Shown piece after piece: positions 18,184-27,065 of a DNA stretch of 64,000 nucleotides. The notes under the pieces were generated by a model. It had not been told where the DNA came from. It saw nothing but the letters and a program-made list of their open reading frames with translations, and searched no databases. Numbering within the stretch: position 1 is the stretch's first letter; the number at the start of each line of letters is the position of its first letter. The translations under genes and the position numbers were made by a program. This stretch comes from Bacteroidota bacterium (GTDB lineage Bacteria > Bacteroidota > Bacteroidia > AKYH767-A > OLB10), in NCBI GenBank assembly GCA_016717725.1, contig JADKFA010000007.1, forward strand, positions 62,001-126,000. Direction: 5' to 3'.

Positions 18184-18334
18184 AATGATTTGCATGTTAC
18201 AATATTAATGGATTTAAACGGCTTTGTCAACTATTTATCGTCCATTAGATGAATATTTGTTTAAACAATGTTATTTTTGGCCACTGATTTATTATGATTG
18301 TTAAGATTTTTTATGATTTATTTATAGAAGGATT

Positions 18335-18828
18335 TTATTTTTGTTTTTTATAAATGCTATTTTTCGATAGTTTACCCTTAAATCCAAGCCTTTTTATTCC
18401 AATTTCCTTAAATGTTAATTCTAAGACAATTGTATCTTCATTGGCAAGAATCATCCTTCCTTCATCGATTTCATCTTCAAAGAAAACATCCCTCAATAAA
18501 AATAATTTTCCAGGTGAAGAAATAAATAGAATGCTGCTAAGCAGGAATACTCCAAAGTAAATTTTAATTGGCAAAGAATGTTCCTTTTTTCTAAGCGACC
18601 AAACGGAAATAAGGAGTCCGCTGCAGAATGTAACAAGCATTAATGAATGGTGAAGCGGCACATCTAAAGAACCAGAAGAAACGTAATAATGAGTAATGTG
18701 AAATGAATAAGAATAGGAATTCGAATAGCGGTTGGCGAAAATCTTTTGGAGACCATCCCGATTAATAGCGATGCCACCAGACTCATCAAGTAAAGACAAA
18801 TACTAAAAATCAGAAGGGTAGGACTCAT
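18335..18828 (-). CDS. Small membrane protein, frameshifted
   Basis: The true start is probably the ATG at 18828, which overlaps the uvrB stop (ATGA) and opens with a hydrophobic stretch, MSPTLLIFSICLYLMSLVAS. This frame stays hydrophobic (FTLLIITFLLVL) to about 18665. The second frame then gives LHHSLMLVTFCSGLLISVWSLRKKE and KIYFGVFLLSSILFISS, then a soluble end to 18335. Joined, it is about 164 residues with three or four membrane segments. One single-base slip near 18665-18690 explains the break. I recognise no family. It is likely co-expressed with uvrB. Confidence 0.6.
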
Positions 18829-20854
18829 ACTATTTTTCCGAATTTTTCTGAACGAAGTTTTTCCAAGCTGTACAATTCATCACGGTATTTGGCAGCAGCT
18901 ATGAAATCAAGTTCAATAGCCGATTTATCCATGTTTTTACGAGCAAACTGTATGGCTTTATCAAGTTGGTCTTTACCCATAAACTGTACGATGGGATCAG
19001 CTGCCGCACTGATTTCTGTTTTTTCTAAATAAGCTCGAGAGAGATTTCCACTTTTGCTTTCTAAATGTTCAAATATTCCGGACTTCGCTTTGTTCAATGC
19101 AGTGGGAACAATTCCGTTGGCTTCGTTATAAGCCATTTGTTTGATTCTACGTCGTTCCGTTTCTTCAATGGTAAGGCGCATGCTGTTCGTGATTTTTTCA
19201 GCATACATAATTACTTTGCCATTTAAATTTCGAGCCGCTCGACCTGCAGTCTGTGTTAATGAACGGTTACTTCGCAAAAATCCTTCTTTATCGGCATCCA
19301 ATATGGCCACAAGCGAAACTTCGGGTAGATCTAATCCTTCTCTCAATAAATTAATACCAATCAACACATCAAACACTCCTAAACGTAAATCTCTTAAAAT
19401 TTCAACACGTTCTAACGTTTCAACTTCGGAATGAATATAACGGCAACGGATATCCAATTTTGTCAAGTATTTTGCTAACTCTTCAGCCATCCTTTTTGTC
19501 AAAGTAGTAACCAGAACGCGCTCTTTTTCTTGATCACTTTTTCAATCTCTTCTAAAAGATCATCTACCTGATTATGCACGGGTCTAACTTCTATGGGAGG
19601 ATCTAATAATCCTGTAGGACGAATTACTTGCTCTACAATAATTCCATCGCTTTTTTCTAATTCATAATCAGCAGGCGTTGCGCTCACATAAATATGTTGT
19701 TTTGGAATTTCTTCGTATTCTTCAAATCGTAACGGACGATTATCAATAGCTGCAGGTAAGCGGAATCCATATTCTACTAAATTAATTTTACGCGAACGAT
19801 CGCCACCATACATAGCACGAATTTGTGGAAGAGTAACATGACTTTCATCAATCACCATTAAAAAATCGTCAGGGAAATAGTCCATCAAGCAGAAAGGTCG
19901 TTTACCTGTTTCGCGTCCATCAAAATAGCGAGAGTAATTTTCAATGCCTGAGCAGTACCCCAATTCGCGAATCATTTCTAAATCAAAAATGACGCGATCT
20001 TCGAGACGTTTGGCTTCTAAGTTTCTGCCTAAGCTTTTGAAATAATCGATTTGCTTGACTAAATCTTCTTGAATTTCATGAATCGCATTTTGTTGTCTGG
20101 CCGGACTTGTCACAAAAAGATTAGCAGGGAAAATGGCTAAATGGTCGTGTTTCTCATATTTTTTTCCGGTAGATGGTTCAATCGTTGAGAGATCTTCTAA
20201 TTCATCTCCAAAAAAACTTATCCTATAAGCAACATCTCGATAGGCTGGGAACACATCCACCGTATCCCCTTGAACTCTAAAAGTTCCCCTTTTAAATTCA
20301 TCGCCTGCACGGGAATACAAGCTACTAACCAACGAATGCAAGAATGCATTTCGCGAAATTTTTTGTCCTACTTGAATGCGAATAATATTTTCTGCGAAAT
20401 CGGACGGATTTCCCATTCCATAAATACAAGAAACCGAAGATACCACAATCACATCTCGTCTACCTGAGAGGAGGGAAGTGGTCGTGCTTAATCTTAATTT
20501 TTCAATTTCTTCATTGATGGCTAAGTCCTTTTCAATATACGTATTGCTGCTCGGCATATACGCTTCAGGCTGATAATAATCGTAATAACTAACAAAGTAC
20601 TCTACTGCATTTTCAGGAAAGAATTGTTTGAACTCACTATATAATTGAGCTGCCAACGTTTTATTATGACTCAGAATTAAAGTGGGTTTACGAACATTAT
20701 TGATTACGTTGGCTACCGTAAATGTCTTTCCAGAGCCGGTTACCCCAAGAAGGGTTTGGTGTAGATCTCCATTTTCTAATCCGCTGGTTAGCTGATTAAT
20801 AGCTTCGGGTTGATCTCCAGTAGGAGAAAAATCCGAGATAAGTTTAAAATCCAT
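18825..20854 (-). CDS. uvrB: UvrB excinuclease subunit, one frameshift
   Basis: UvrB is the helicase-like subunit that loads at damage with UvrA and recruits UvrC. The N-terminal frame (19499-20854) shows FSPTGDQPEAI, Walker A GVTGSGKT (residues 37-44), the beta-hairpin motif YYDYYQPEAYMP near 91, and the DESHVTLPQ motif. The second frame (18825-19502) has TKRMAEELAKYL, GINLLREGLDLPEVSLVAILDADKEGFLRS and a C-terminal UVR motif (DFIAAAKYRDELYSLEK). The break is at AAGAAAAAGAGC near 19525-19535, where one added A restores KKKERVLVTTLTKRMAEEL. Total length matches the usual roughly 670 residues, so the gene is probably intact in reality. Confidence 0.92.
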
Positions 20855-20859
20855 TGTTC

Positions 20860-20867
20860 CAAAGATA
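20860..20867 (-). promoter_or_regulatory. -7 element directly before uvrB, possible leaderless mRNA
   Basis: On the minus strand TATCTTTG matches TAnnTTTG exactly and ends only five bases before the uvrB ATG (20854). Transcription would start at or next to the start codon. No clear -33 TTTG is present. Confidence 0.45.
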
Positions 20868-20928
20868 GTATGTCCAAGTCTTTGAATACGAAGAATGCAC
20901 TAACTGTTTCACAAACCCTTCATATTTT

Positions 20929-20962
20929 TTTGGGGATTACATGAAGGATTTTTATACCTTCG
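20929..20962 (+). promoter_or_regulatory. Bacteroidota-type promoter for the FKBP gene
   Basis: TTTG (20929-20932) and TACCTTCG (20955-20962) match the TTTG / TAnnTTyG pattern with a 22-base spacing. The element lies over a possible earlier ATG at 20941, which argues for the later start at 20983. Confidence 0.6.
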
Positions 20963-20982
20963 CCCCTCCAATAATCAAATCA

Positions 20983-21669
20983 ATGAACTTGAAAAAAAGC
21001 ATATTACCAGTTTTGGCAGCCGCCTTTATGGTCGCATCATGTAACGCCCAAAACAAAAAAACAGAAATTAAAATGAGCAGCACTATTGATTCAGTTAGCT
21101 ACGGACTCGGCGTAGCCATCGGCAACAACCTTAAAACTAGCGGATTTGATTCTGTGAAGGTAGATGTGATGTCACAAGCTTTAAAAGATGTATTTGCAGG
21201 AACTGCAACTATGAAGCAAGAAGATGCTGATCGTATTATCCAAGGATTTATGGCAGAAAAACAAAAAGTAGCAGGAGAAGCAGAATCAAAAAAAGGTGAA
21301 GCATTCTTAGCAGAAAACAAAAACAAGCCAGGTGTTCAAACTACTGCGAGCGGTATGCAATATATCGTATTGAAAGAAGGTACCGGAGCTAAGCCAGGTT
21401 TAAATGATAAAGTGACTACTCACTATCATGGAACTTTAGTGGATGGAACTGTTTTCGATAGTTCTGTTGAGCGTGGACAACCAGCAAGCTTCCCAGTTAG
21501 TGGAGTAATACCAGGATGGACAGAAGCATTACAAATGATGCCAGTTGGATCAAAGTGGAAGTTATTCCTTCCTTCAAACCTTGCATACGGTGAGCGTGGA
21601 GCAGGAGGTAAAATTGGACCAAATGCAACCTTGATTTTTGAAGTAGAATTAATTTCTATCGATAAATAA
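20983..21669 (+). CDS. FKBP-type peptidyl-prolyl isomerase lipoprotein
   Basis: About 228 residues from the ATG at 20983. The signal MNLKKSILPVLAAAFMVASC ends in a lipobox, so the protein is probably anchored and faces the periplasm. An N-terminal FKBP dimerisation domain (SVSYGLGVAIGNNLKTSGFDSV, about residues 35-110) is followed by the catalytic FKBP domain: GTGAKPGLNDKVTTHYHGTLVDGTVFDSS, VIPGWTEALQMMPVGSKWKLFLPSNLAYGERG and LIFEVELISI. This is the Mip/FkpA layout. It likely helps fold envelope proteins. It has its own promoter and a strong terminator, so it is monocistronic. Confidence 0.92.
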   Translation: MNLKKSILPVLAAAFMVASCNAQNKKTEIKMSSTIDSVSYGLGVAIGNNLKTSGFDSVKVDVMSQALKDVFAGTATMKQEDADRIIQGFMAEKQKVAGEAESKKGEAFLAENKNKPGVQTTASGMQYIVLKEGTGAKPGLNDKVTTHYHGTLVDGTVFDSSVERGQPASFPVSGVIPGWTEALQMMPVGSKWKLFLPSNLAYGERGAGGKIGPNATLIFEVELISIDK

Positions 21670-21686
21670 AAATTATTGAATAAATG

Positions 21687-21718
21687 AAAAGGGCTGGATG
21701 TGAATTCAGCCCTTTTTT
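21687..21718 (+). terminator. Strong intrinsic terminator after the FKBP gene
   Basis: Arms aaaagggctg (21687-21696) and cagccctttt (21707-21716) with a 10-nt loop and a run of seven Ts. Eighteen bases after the stop codon. Confidence 0.9.
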
Positions 21719-21894
21719 TATTGTAACCTTAAGGATTAAACTACTTTATTTTGAACGCTGATAAATCGAATAAATCGGATGTCCACGGATTTGATCCTAG
21801 ACCATTTTGCTTTGTCCTTTTTTGTTTACCTGTAGCGTTCGTTGCGCTTGCCTGCAATTATCAGGTTTTAAAAATTCACCATTCACAATTCACC

Positions 21895-21912
21895 TCCCGA
21901 TAGCTATCGGGA
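21895..21912. repeat. TCCCGATAGCTATCGGGA palindrome
   Basis: A perfect 18-bp palindrome, identical to those at 6518-6535 and 6549-6566, flanked by CACAATTCAC words. It starts 11 bases past the stop of the small minus-strand gene at 21923. Confidence 0.85.
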
Positions 21913-21922
21913 TCACAATTCA

Positions 21923-22111
21923 CTACGATACTTTCCAATCCGGAGGATAAACCGACCTCGTAAAAGCTTTTGTTCTTACTAATCGTCGTAAAATTTGAAA
22001 CCGAGACGGCTCACCTCGTTCTTGACGAAGTTGAAAATACTCTCTTAACCGTTCCTTTTGTTCCTCTGAAAACGAAATAAAATGCAATGCATTAAATTCT
22101 TGTATTCTCAT
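21923..22111 (-). CDS. Small hypothetical protein
   Basis: 62 residues: a short charged helix-rich protein (FSEEQKERLREYFQLRQERGEPSRFQILRRLVRTKAF). No signal or membrane segment. The composition is that of a real protein rather than a random frame, and the repeats that litter this region stop exactly at its stop codon, which supports it being a gene. I recognise no family. Confidence 0.5.
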   Translation of the reverse strand: MRIQEFNALHFISFSEEQKERLREYFQLRQERGEPSRFQILRRLVRTKAFTRSVYPPDWKVS

Positions 22112-22344
22112 GGCTTTATTCTATAAAGAACAAAGCTATACTCCATAATTGCTGTTACTACTTACTTTTTGATGAATGGGTAAGGATAAAGGGTGATATC
22201 CATAATTACATAGGTAGTATTCTATCTCCTATTAACGAAAAATAGACACAATTGGCAGATCATTCCTAAAAGAAGATAACATAAAAATAATTCATAATTC
22301 TTAATTCTGAACTTGCCTGTAGCAAGCAGAATCTGATCACGGTA

Positions 22345-22652
22345 GCTATCGCATAGGCGTTAGGCTAATTTAAAGCTTAAGCATGTAGGTAGTTCGATCG
22401 CTAAATTCTATAAGTAGAGACGCCATTAATGGCGTCTCTACAGGAATTCACCCACTTAATAGAGCCCGCCTTCCATAAAATTGGATGAAATCCAATTTTA
22501 TGGAAGGCGGGCTCATCAATATCAATCAATAAATTATTTCAGATGCGTGATCTGCCAAATATTCTTAAAGGAAAAACTATAATATTTACGAGCGAAAAGA
22601 CTGTTACTTTTCTTTAAGAAATTACTTCTTAGCCTGACGCCTATGCGATAGC
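22345..22652 (+). mobile_element. MITE-like element, copy 1
   Basis: 308 bp bounded by imperfect terminal inverted repeats: 22345-22366 and 22631-22652 match at 21 of 22 positions (core GCTATCGCATAGGCG). Inside are a perfect 28-bp palindrome at 22414-22441 (starts GTAGAGACGCC) and a perfect 24-bp stem with a TGAAA loop at 22462-22514 (starts GAGCCCGCC). The right third holds no frame. Copy 2 at 26753-27065 shares the whole core. No clear target-site duplication is visible and it has no transposase, so it would need one in trans. Confidence 0.8.
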
Positions 22653-22660
22653 AATCGGAA

Positions 22661-22757
22661 CTTAATTCTTAATTCTTAATTCTTAATTCTTAATTCTTAA
22701 TTTTAATTCTTAATTCTTAATTCTTAATTCTTAATTCTTAATTTAATTCTTAATTCT
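22661..22757. repeat. TTAATTC heptanucleotide array
   Basis: About thirteen units of CTTAATT/TTAATTC with two short interruptions, next to a TGCGAAGCCTCGCGA palindrome-like stretch (22760-22775). It abuts the stop codon of the minus-strand gene at 22781. Confidence 0.85.
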
Positions 22758-22780
22758 GATTGCGAAGCCTCGCGACTGAA

Positions 22781-23932
22781 TTAATTCCGTACTCCAGTCC
22801 ATTGAACAAACAACGTCTCAGAAATTGACATTACATTATTTTTAAAGAAGTATCTACCTCCCCAACTATAATTTACACGACTATATTCTGTTTCCACTCC
22901 ATTCTTTGTGACTTTTATTTTGGTGATGATTCGATTTCTTTCCACAATATCTTCTCTTGTGATATTCTCAGATTCGGAATATTGTGGACCATCTCCAGGG
23001 GCTTCTGCTGATGAATTTACAGAGATATTCGGAGCATTGTTTTCACTTCCTGTCGCTGGTAAAATTCCACCTCCTTTTGCATCTTTATCAGCGGTATAGG
23101 TGGGAGCATTTAATTGATCTTGATCCCCATTTCCTTTTCTAGTTGGAGGAGGTGTTTCCCCACCATTCACACTTCCTTTATTCGGTTGTTCAGCGCCTGT
23201 ATTTACTGTGCCAGAAGGAGGAGGTTCATTCCCTGTATTTGTTTTACCTGATGGAGGCAATTCTTCGTTGGCTTGATGGTTGGCTGCTATGGATGGATTA
23301 GTTTCCGTTGCTGCTCCTGTATTCGCATTTTCTTGAACATCTCCATTTGTGGTAGATGTACTTGCGGTAACAGGTGCAACACTTTCATCACTTCCAGATT
23401 GTGTGCTGGGAGATGTGCTTGCAACAGATGCTGTATCCTCAACTTGGTCTTCTTCTGTTTCATCGCGAGTAACCGATGATAAAATCGATTTCGAATAATC
23501 GGTTTCGAAATTGAATTCATCTAAGTTTTGATCATACTTAATCTGAGCAACCGCTTGATTGTAGATGACCATATTCTCCTGATTTTGAAGAAAGAGTTTG
23601 ACTCCGATCTTGTAAGGGTCAAATCCCGATGAAATTCGGCCTGCAGGAGCCTTGGTATTTACTTCAATCGTTTTGCTGATGTAGCCAGGCTTAGAGAAAA
23701 TGAGCGTGTACTTTTTATTAAAGTCTAGCTTAAAGCGCATCTTGCTTGCCCCACTTTGGGTGAAGGCATCTTTCCCATCTTTCTTAACTTTAACAATTAC
23801 TTCCGACATATTTCCTTTTTCGATATCCAGTTTAACTGGAATTTCAAGGAAATTTTGCTGTGCGGAAAGAGGTCCGACCATGAGCAGAAGCCCAAGTAAA
23901 AGCTGAATTTTCAGCCATTTAAATTGTGGCAT
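22781..23932 (-). CDS. Exported protein with conserved N-terminal domain and low-complexity linker
   Basis: About 383 residues from the ATG at 23932. The frame extends to 24064 but then overlaps the divergent neighbour, and the signal peptide MPQFKWLKIQLLLGLLLMVGPLSAQ begins here. Residues 25-140 form a domain I remember from many Bacteroidota proteins: FLEIPVKLDIEKGNMSEVIVKVKKDGK, then KMRFKLDFNKKYTLIFSKPGYISKTIEVNT and FDPYKIGVKLF. A long Ser/Thr/Asn/Pro-rich region follows (about 165-330), with three diverged PPSGxxNTG units. A short ordered end (NYSWGGRYFFKNNVMSISETLF) closes the protein. Function unknown; the linker suggests a surface or periplasmic tether. Confidence 0.75.
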   Translation of the reverse strand: MPQFKWLKIQLLLGLLLMVGPLSAQQNFLEIPVKLDIEKGNMSEVIVKVKKDGKDAFTQSGASKMRFKLDFNKKYTLIFSKPGYISKTIEVNTKAPAGRISSGFDPYKIGVKLFLQNQENMVIYNQAVAQIKYDQNLDEFNFETDYSKSILSSVTRDETEEDQVEDTASVASTSPSTQSGSDESVAPVTASTSTTNGDVQENANTGAATETNPSIAANHQANEELPPSGKTNTGNEPPPSGTVNTGAEQPNKGSVNGGETPPPTRKGNGDQDQLNAPTYTADKDAKGGGILPATGSENNAPNISVNSSAEAPGDGPQYSESENITREDIVERNRIITKIKVTKNGVETEYSRVNYSWGGRYFFKNNVMSISETLFVQWTGVRN

Positions 23933-24037
23933 GAGGTATAACATAAGGCAATCGTTGGTTAGTTTGCTTAAAATCATTGCTTTTTTTAGAGCAACTTTCT
24001 CTCGCGTTTTGAAGTAGAATGTTGAAATTTGTTCCCT

Positions 24038-24517
24038 ATGAATAGAGCCCCATTTCTCAAACAACTTCTGATAGGCAAACTACAATGCCTGATAATTTTA
24101 ATGAATCTATTTTCTGTTATTTCTTACAGTCAGACACCAGAACGTGGCGAGACTATTGCTTACATCAATAAAACCTTAGGCGATCGATATAAAGTGACAT
24201 GTAAAAACACAACCTTGGTGGTTTCTTTTTACAATGAAAAAGGAGAGATCGTACGTGAAGATAAGGTGCCAACTCCTGATTTGGATTTAAAGATTAATTA
24301 CGAAGCAGAAGATGGTTTATTATGCATTCCTTGCATGAAAGATCAACCAGAATGTTTAACAAGAGTGCTAACCTTACAAAAAATAAAAAAGGGATATGGG
24401 CGTTTAAGTATTCCTGTAAAGGATGAAAAGATGTTTAATTCCTTAAAAAAAGCATTTGAACACTTAATTAGAGCCACATCAGAAAATGGATATAAGGAAG
24501 CCGTTATATTGGATTAG
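24038..24517 (+). CDS. Exported protein of unknown function
   Basis: About 159 residues from the ATG at 24038 (an upstream TTG is less likely). A signal-like N terminus (LLIGKLQCLIILMNLFSVISYSQ) is followed by ERGETIAYINKTLGDRYKVTCKNTTLVVSFYNEKGEIVREDKVP, and a CIPCMKDQPECL segment with three Cys. Its ending overlaps the next gene by 32 bp in another frame, and that gene overlaps a third by 4 bp, so the three form an operon of exported proteins. I recognise no family. Confidence 0.7.
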   Translation: MNRAPFLKQLLIGKLQCLIILMNLFSVISYSQTPERGETIAYINKTLGDRYKVTCKNTTLVVSFYNEKGEIVREDKVPTPDLDLKINYEAEDGLLCIPCMKDQPECLTRVLTLQKIKKGYGRLSIPVKDEKMFNSLKKAFEHLIRATSENGYKEAVILD

Positions 24518-25016
24518 TATTTCAATCATCTTGTTTAGCTCCTTTTCGTTGCCCGCGCAGGATAAAAAGAAATCAGACTTGGCTTATAAAAAAGGCATGC
24601 AACTTTTTACTCAAGGAAAAACGAAAGAAGCAATCAAATCATTTGATATCGCTATCAAAGAAGACAGTTCTTACGAAGACGCGTGGATTAAACGTGGATT
24701 TATGAAAGGAATGTTGAGTGATTTTGAAGGAGAGTTGAGCGATTACAATCATGTTATTAAATTGTATCCTGATCATGTGCATGCTTATGTTTCCCGAGGT
24801 GGGGCTTATAATCGGTTGTCGGAATATGAGAAAGGAATTGCTGATTTTAATAAAGCATTAGAATTGGATCCCGACAATCAAGAAGCCTATAACAATCGAG
24901 GATTTGCAAAAAAAGGTTTAGGGGATAAAGAAGGGGCATGTGATGATTGGAATAAATCAAAACAAAAAGGAAACGCAGAAGCAAAAATCATATTAAAAAA
25001 TAATTACTGTAAATGA
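24486..25016 (+). CDS. Exported TPR protein
   Basis: 176 residues with a signal peptide (MDIRKPLYWISISIILFSSFSLPAQ) and three to four TPRs: AYKKGMQLFTQGKTKEAIKSFDIAIKEDSSYED, VHAYVSRGGAYNRLSEYEKGIADFNKALELDPDN and QEAYNNRGFAKKGLGDKEGACDDWNKSKQKG. The last is the typical GD.xGACxDWxKA ending of Bacteroidota TPR proteins. Probably a periplasmic adaptor. Second gene of a three-gene overlapping operon. Confidence 0.82.
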   Translation: MDIRKPLYWISISIILFSSFSLPAQDKKKSDLAYKKGMQLFTQGKTKEAIKSFDIAIKEDSSYEDAWIKRGFMKGMLSDFEGELSDYNHVIKLYPDHVHAYVSRGGAYNRLSEYEKGIADFNKALELDPDNQEAYNNRGFAKKGLGDKEGACDDWNKSKQKGNAEAKIILKNNYCK

Positions 25017-25411
25017 AAAAATTAATTTCTTATTCGCTTGGGAGTGTCTTGGTTTTTACAATCTTATTATGTGCATTCAGTTTTTCTGATTCAGGCGATG
25101 ATTTAAATAAATGCTTGGTGAAATATAAAAGTGAATGGTCTAAGCCTTGTTCGCAATGTGCCGATTATTCCAAAAGTTATAGAGCTTATTTTCGAAACGA
25201 TTGCACGGAGTTATTAGATGTAAAAGTAGCAGCTCAAGAAAAAGATAAACGCTGGAAAACATTTTCACGACTTAATATGCATCCAAATGATACCATCGTA
25301 GGCTATGCCTGCAACGGAACCGGAAAATATTTGTACTGGGTACGTCGAACAGGTGATGACGCCATCGTTTTTCCATCCGATGAAGAAATAAATACCACCT
25401 TTGCGAAGTGA
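25013..25411 (+). CDS. Exported protein of unknown function
   Basis: 132 residues. A signal peptide (MKKLISYSLGSVLVFTILLCAFSF) is followed by a domain with five Cys: NKCLVKYKSEWSKPCSQCADYSKSYRAYFRNDCTELLDVKVAAQEKDKRWKTF, then YACNGTGKYLYWVRR. The pattern suggests disulfides in an extracytoplasmic beta-rich fold. Its start overlaps the TPR gene stop (ATGA). Low-complexity words begin directly after its TGA. No family recognised. Confidence 0.72.
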   Translation: MKKLISYSLGSVLVFTILLCAFSFSDSGDDLNKCLVKYKSEWSKPCSQCADYSKSYRAYFRNDCTELLDVKVAAQEKDKRWKTFSRLNMHPNDTIVGYACNGTGKYLYWVRRTGDDAIVFPSDEEINTTFAK

Positions 25412-25792
25412 GAGGTTGGATGTTGGATTTTAGATTTTAGATGTTAGAGGAGTCCAGATAGCTATCGGGAGGGAGAATCAGAGTGAGAGCGAAGTTTGAG
25501 AGTTTGAACTCATTTTTTAATTATGTGAATCAATTTTCGCACTTTCGCACTTTCGCATTTTCGTGATTTTCGCATTTTCGCATTTTCGCATTTTCGCATT
25601 TTCGCATTTTCGCATTTTCGCATTTTCGCATTTTCGCGTCAATGTAGATCTGCGAAGTTAGACTTTAGTTGTTGCAATTAACGTTTTCGAATTTCACACA
25701 TTCGTTTATTAATTCTATTCGTCTATTCGCCTATTCGCCTATTCGTAATTCGTACATTCGTATCGATTCGTAATTCGTATCCTCTCGTAAAC
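25412..25792. repeat. Word-array region between convergent genes
   Basis: No gene. From left to right: GGTTGGATGTTGGATTTTAG words (25413-25450) touching the upstream stop; a partial GATAGCTATCGGGAGG palindrome (25456-25471); an octanucleotide array of CGCATTTT, about eleven units with a few variants (25535-25638); then TATTCGCC/TAATTCGTA words (25700-25782) up to the stop of the next minus-strand gene. Confidence 0.85.
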
Positions 25793-26572
25793 TCATCGAA
25801 ACCCTTCATACACCCCCAACCCAAAAAGCGCAAAATCATATTTTACTGGATCATTCTTATCCAGTTTTTTTAAGTTAATGGTTAATTCGGTAACTGCTTT
25901 CCAGTCGTCTTGTTTTCGGGTTAAAAGCCCCAGTGTTCTGGCTACTCTTCCTGAGTGAATATCGAGGGGACAATACAAATCTTTCGGTTTTATCTTTTTC
26001 CAAATACCAAAGTCGACACCCGTTTTATCATTTCTTACCATCCATCTTAAATACATACATATTCTTTTTGCCGATGAATTGCGAAGAGGATCAGCAATAT
26101 GTTTTCCTGTTCGACCAGGAGCTGCGAAAGATAAAAGTTCTGTTCTAGCCTGATGAATTGCTATTGATAAATCAAGTTTCTGTTGGATCCCTTTTGAAAA
26201 TACATCTTCAAGGCTAGAAGAAGAGTTGTAGAGCGTTTGTAATGCCTTTAACATGTACATGGCATCAATTCCATTAAAAGTACGATGTACAAAATCACTG
26301 AATGATTTTCTTTCTTTTAAGGTATGATCGCAGATAAAATTATACGGTTGTTGATCCATTCTGCGCATCATTTCTTGCGCATTCTTTAAAATAACTTTTC
26401 GTTGTCCCCAAGCAATTAATGCAGTAAGGAATCCTGCTATTTCTTTGTCTTCCTTTAGATGGAATAGGTGTGGGATGGAGATGGGATCATCTGCAATGAA
26501 CGATGATGTGTTGAATTGAAGAACTTTCTCCTCAAGAAATTCTTTCAATTGCAGAGGGGAGAGTGGTTTCAT
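25793..26572 (-). CDS. TIGR02757 (DUF2400) family protein
   Basis: About 259 residues from the ATG at 26572; a longer frame to 26659 adds an odd Phe/Tyr-rich leader and is unlikely. Family-type features are DDPISIPHLFHLKEDKEIAGFLTALIAWGQRKVILKNAQEMMRRMD, FVHRTFNGIDAMYMLKALQTLY, RMYLRWMVRND-like RICMYLRWMVRNDKTGVDFGIWKKI, and CPLDIHSGRVARTLGLLTRKQDDWKAVTELT near the end. The last part resembles the HhH-GPD glycosylase fold, but catalytic function is not established. Cytoplasmic. Confidence 0.88.
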   Translation of the reverse strand: MKPLSPLQLKEFLEEKVLQFNTSSFIADDPISIPHLFHLKEDKEIAGFLTALIAWGQRKVILKNAQEMMRRMDQQPYNFICDHTLKERKSFSDFVHRTFNGIDAMYMLKALQTLYNSSSSLEDVFSKGIQQKLDLSIAIHQARTELLSFAAPGRTGKHIADPLRNSSAKRICMYLRWMVRNDKTGVDFGIWKKIKPKDLYCPLDIHSGRVARTLGLLTRKQDDWKAVTELTINLKKLDKNDPVKYDFALFGLGVYEGFR

Positions 26573-26752
26573 GAGGCAATAATATAGAAAATATTCTTTT
26601 CGCAAAAAAAAGAAAGTATAATATAAATGGAGTAAATCAATATAAAATATGAAATGCACTTTTAAATCAATTTAAAATTAATTATCCCGTGCTAAAAAGA
26701 AGAGTACAAGTCAAAGGTGATTCGAAACAGTGCGCTGGCCATCCATTCCGCT

Positions 26753-27065
26753 GCTTCGCAAAAGCGTCAAGACTAAGTTAAAGGTTTAGCAACAATTTGC
26801 AGATAGTTATGATGGCTATTATCAAATTTGTAGAGACGCCATTAATGGCGTCTCTACAGGAATTCACCCCCTTAATAGAGCCCGCATTCCATAAAATTGG
26901 ATGAAATCCAATTTTATGGAATGCGGGCTCATCAATATAACAACAGATTATTTCAGATGCGAGATCTGGTAACCATTCTTAAAAGAAAAACTATTATGTT
27001 TACGAGTGAAAGTCTGTTGTTTTTTATTTATGAAATTTCTTCTAAGCTTGACGCCTATGCGAAAC
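26753..27065 (+). mobile_element. MITE-like element, copy 2
   Basis: 313 bp, same orientation as copy 1 (22345-22652). Terminal inverted repeats are 26753-26774 and 27045-27065 (core GCGTCAAG / CTTGACGC). It has the same perfect 28-bp palindrome (26830-26857) and a 53-bp hairpin (26878-26930). In that hairpin the ninth base of the stem is A paired with T, where copy 1 has C paired with G. Identity between copies is high over the core (26830-26945) and lower toward the ends. Confidence 0.8.

Noticed and set aside
19141..19434. 97-residue plus-strand frame
   Set aside because: Antisense to the conserved C-terminal half of uvrB.
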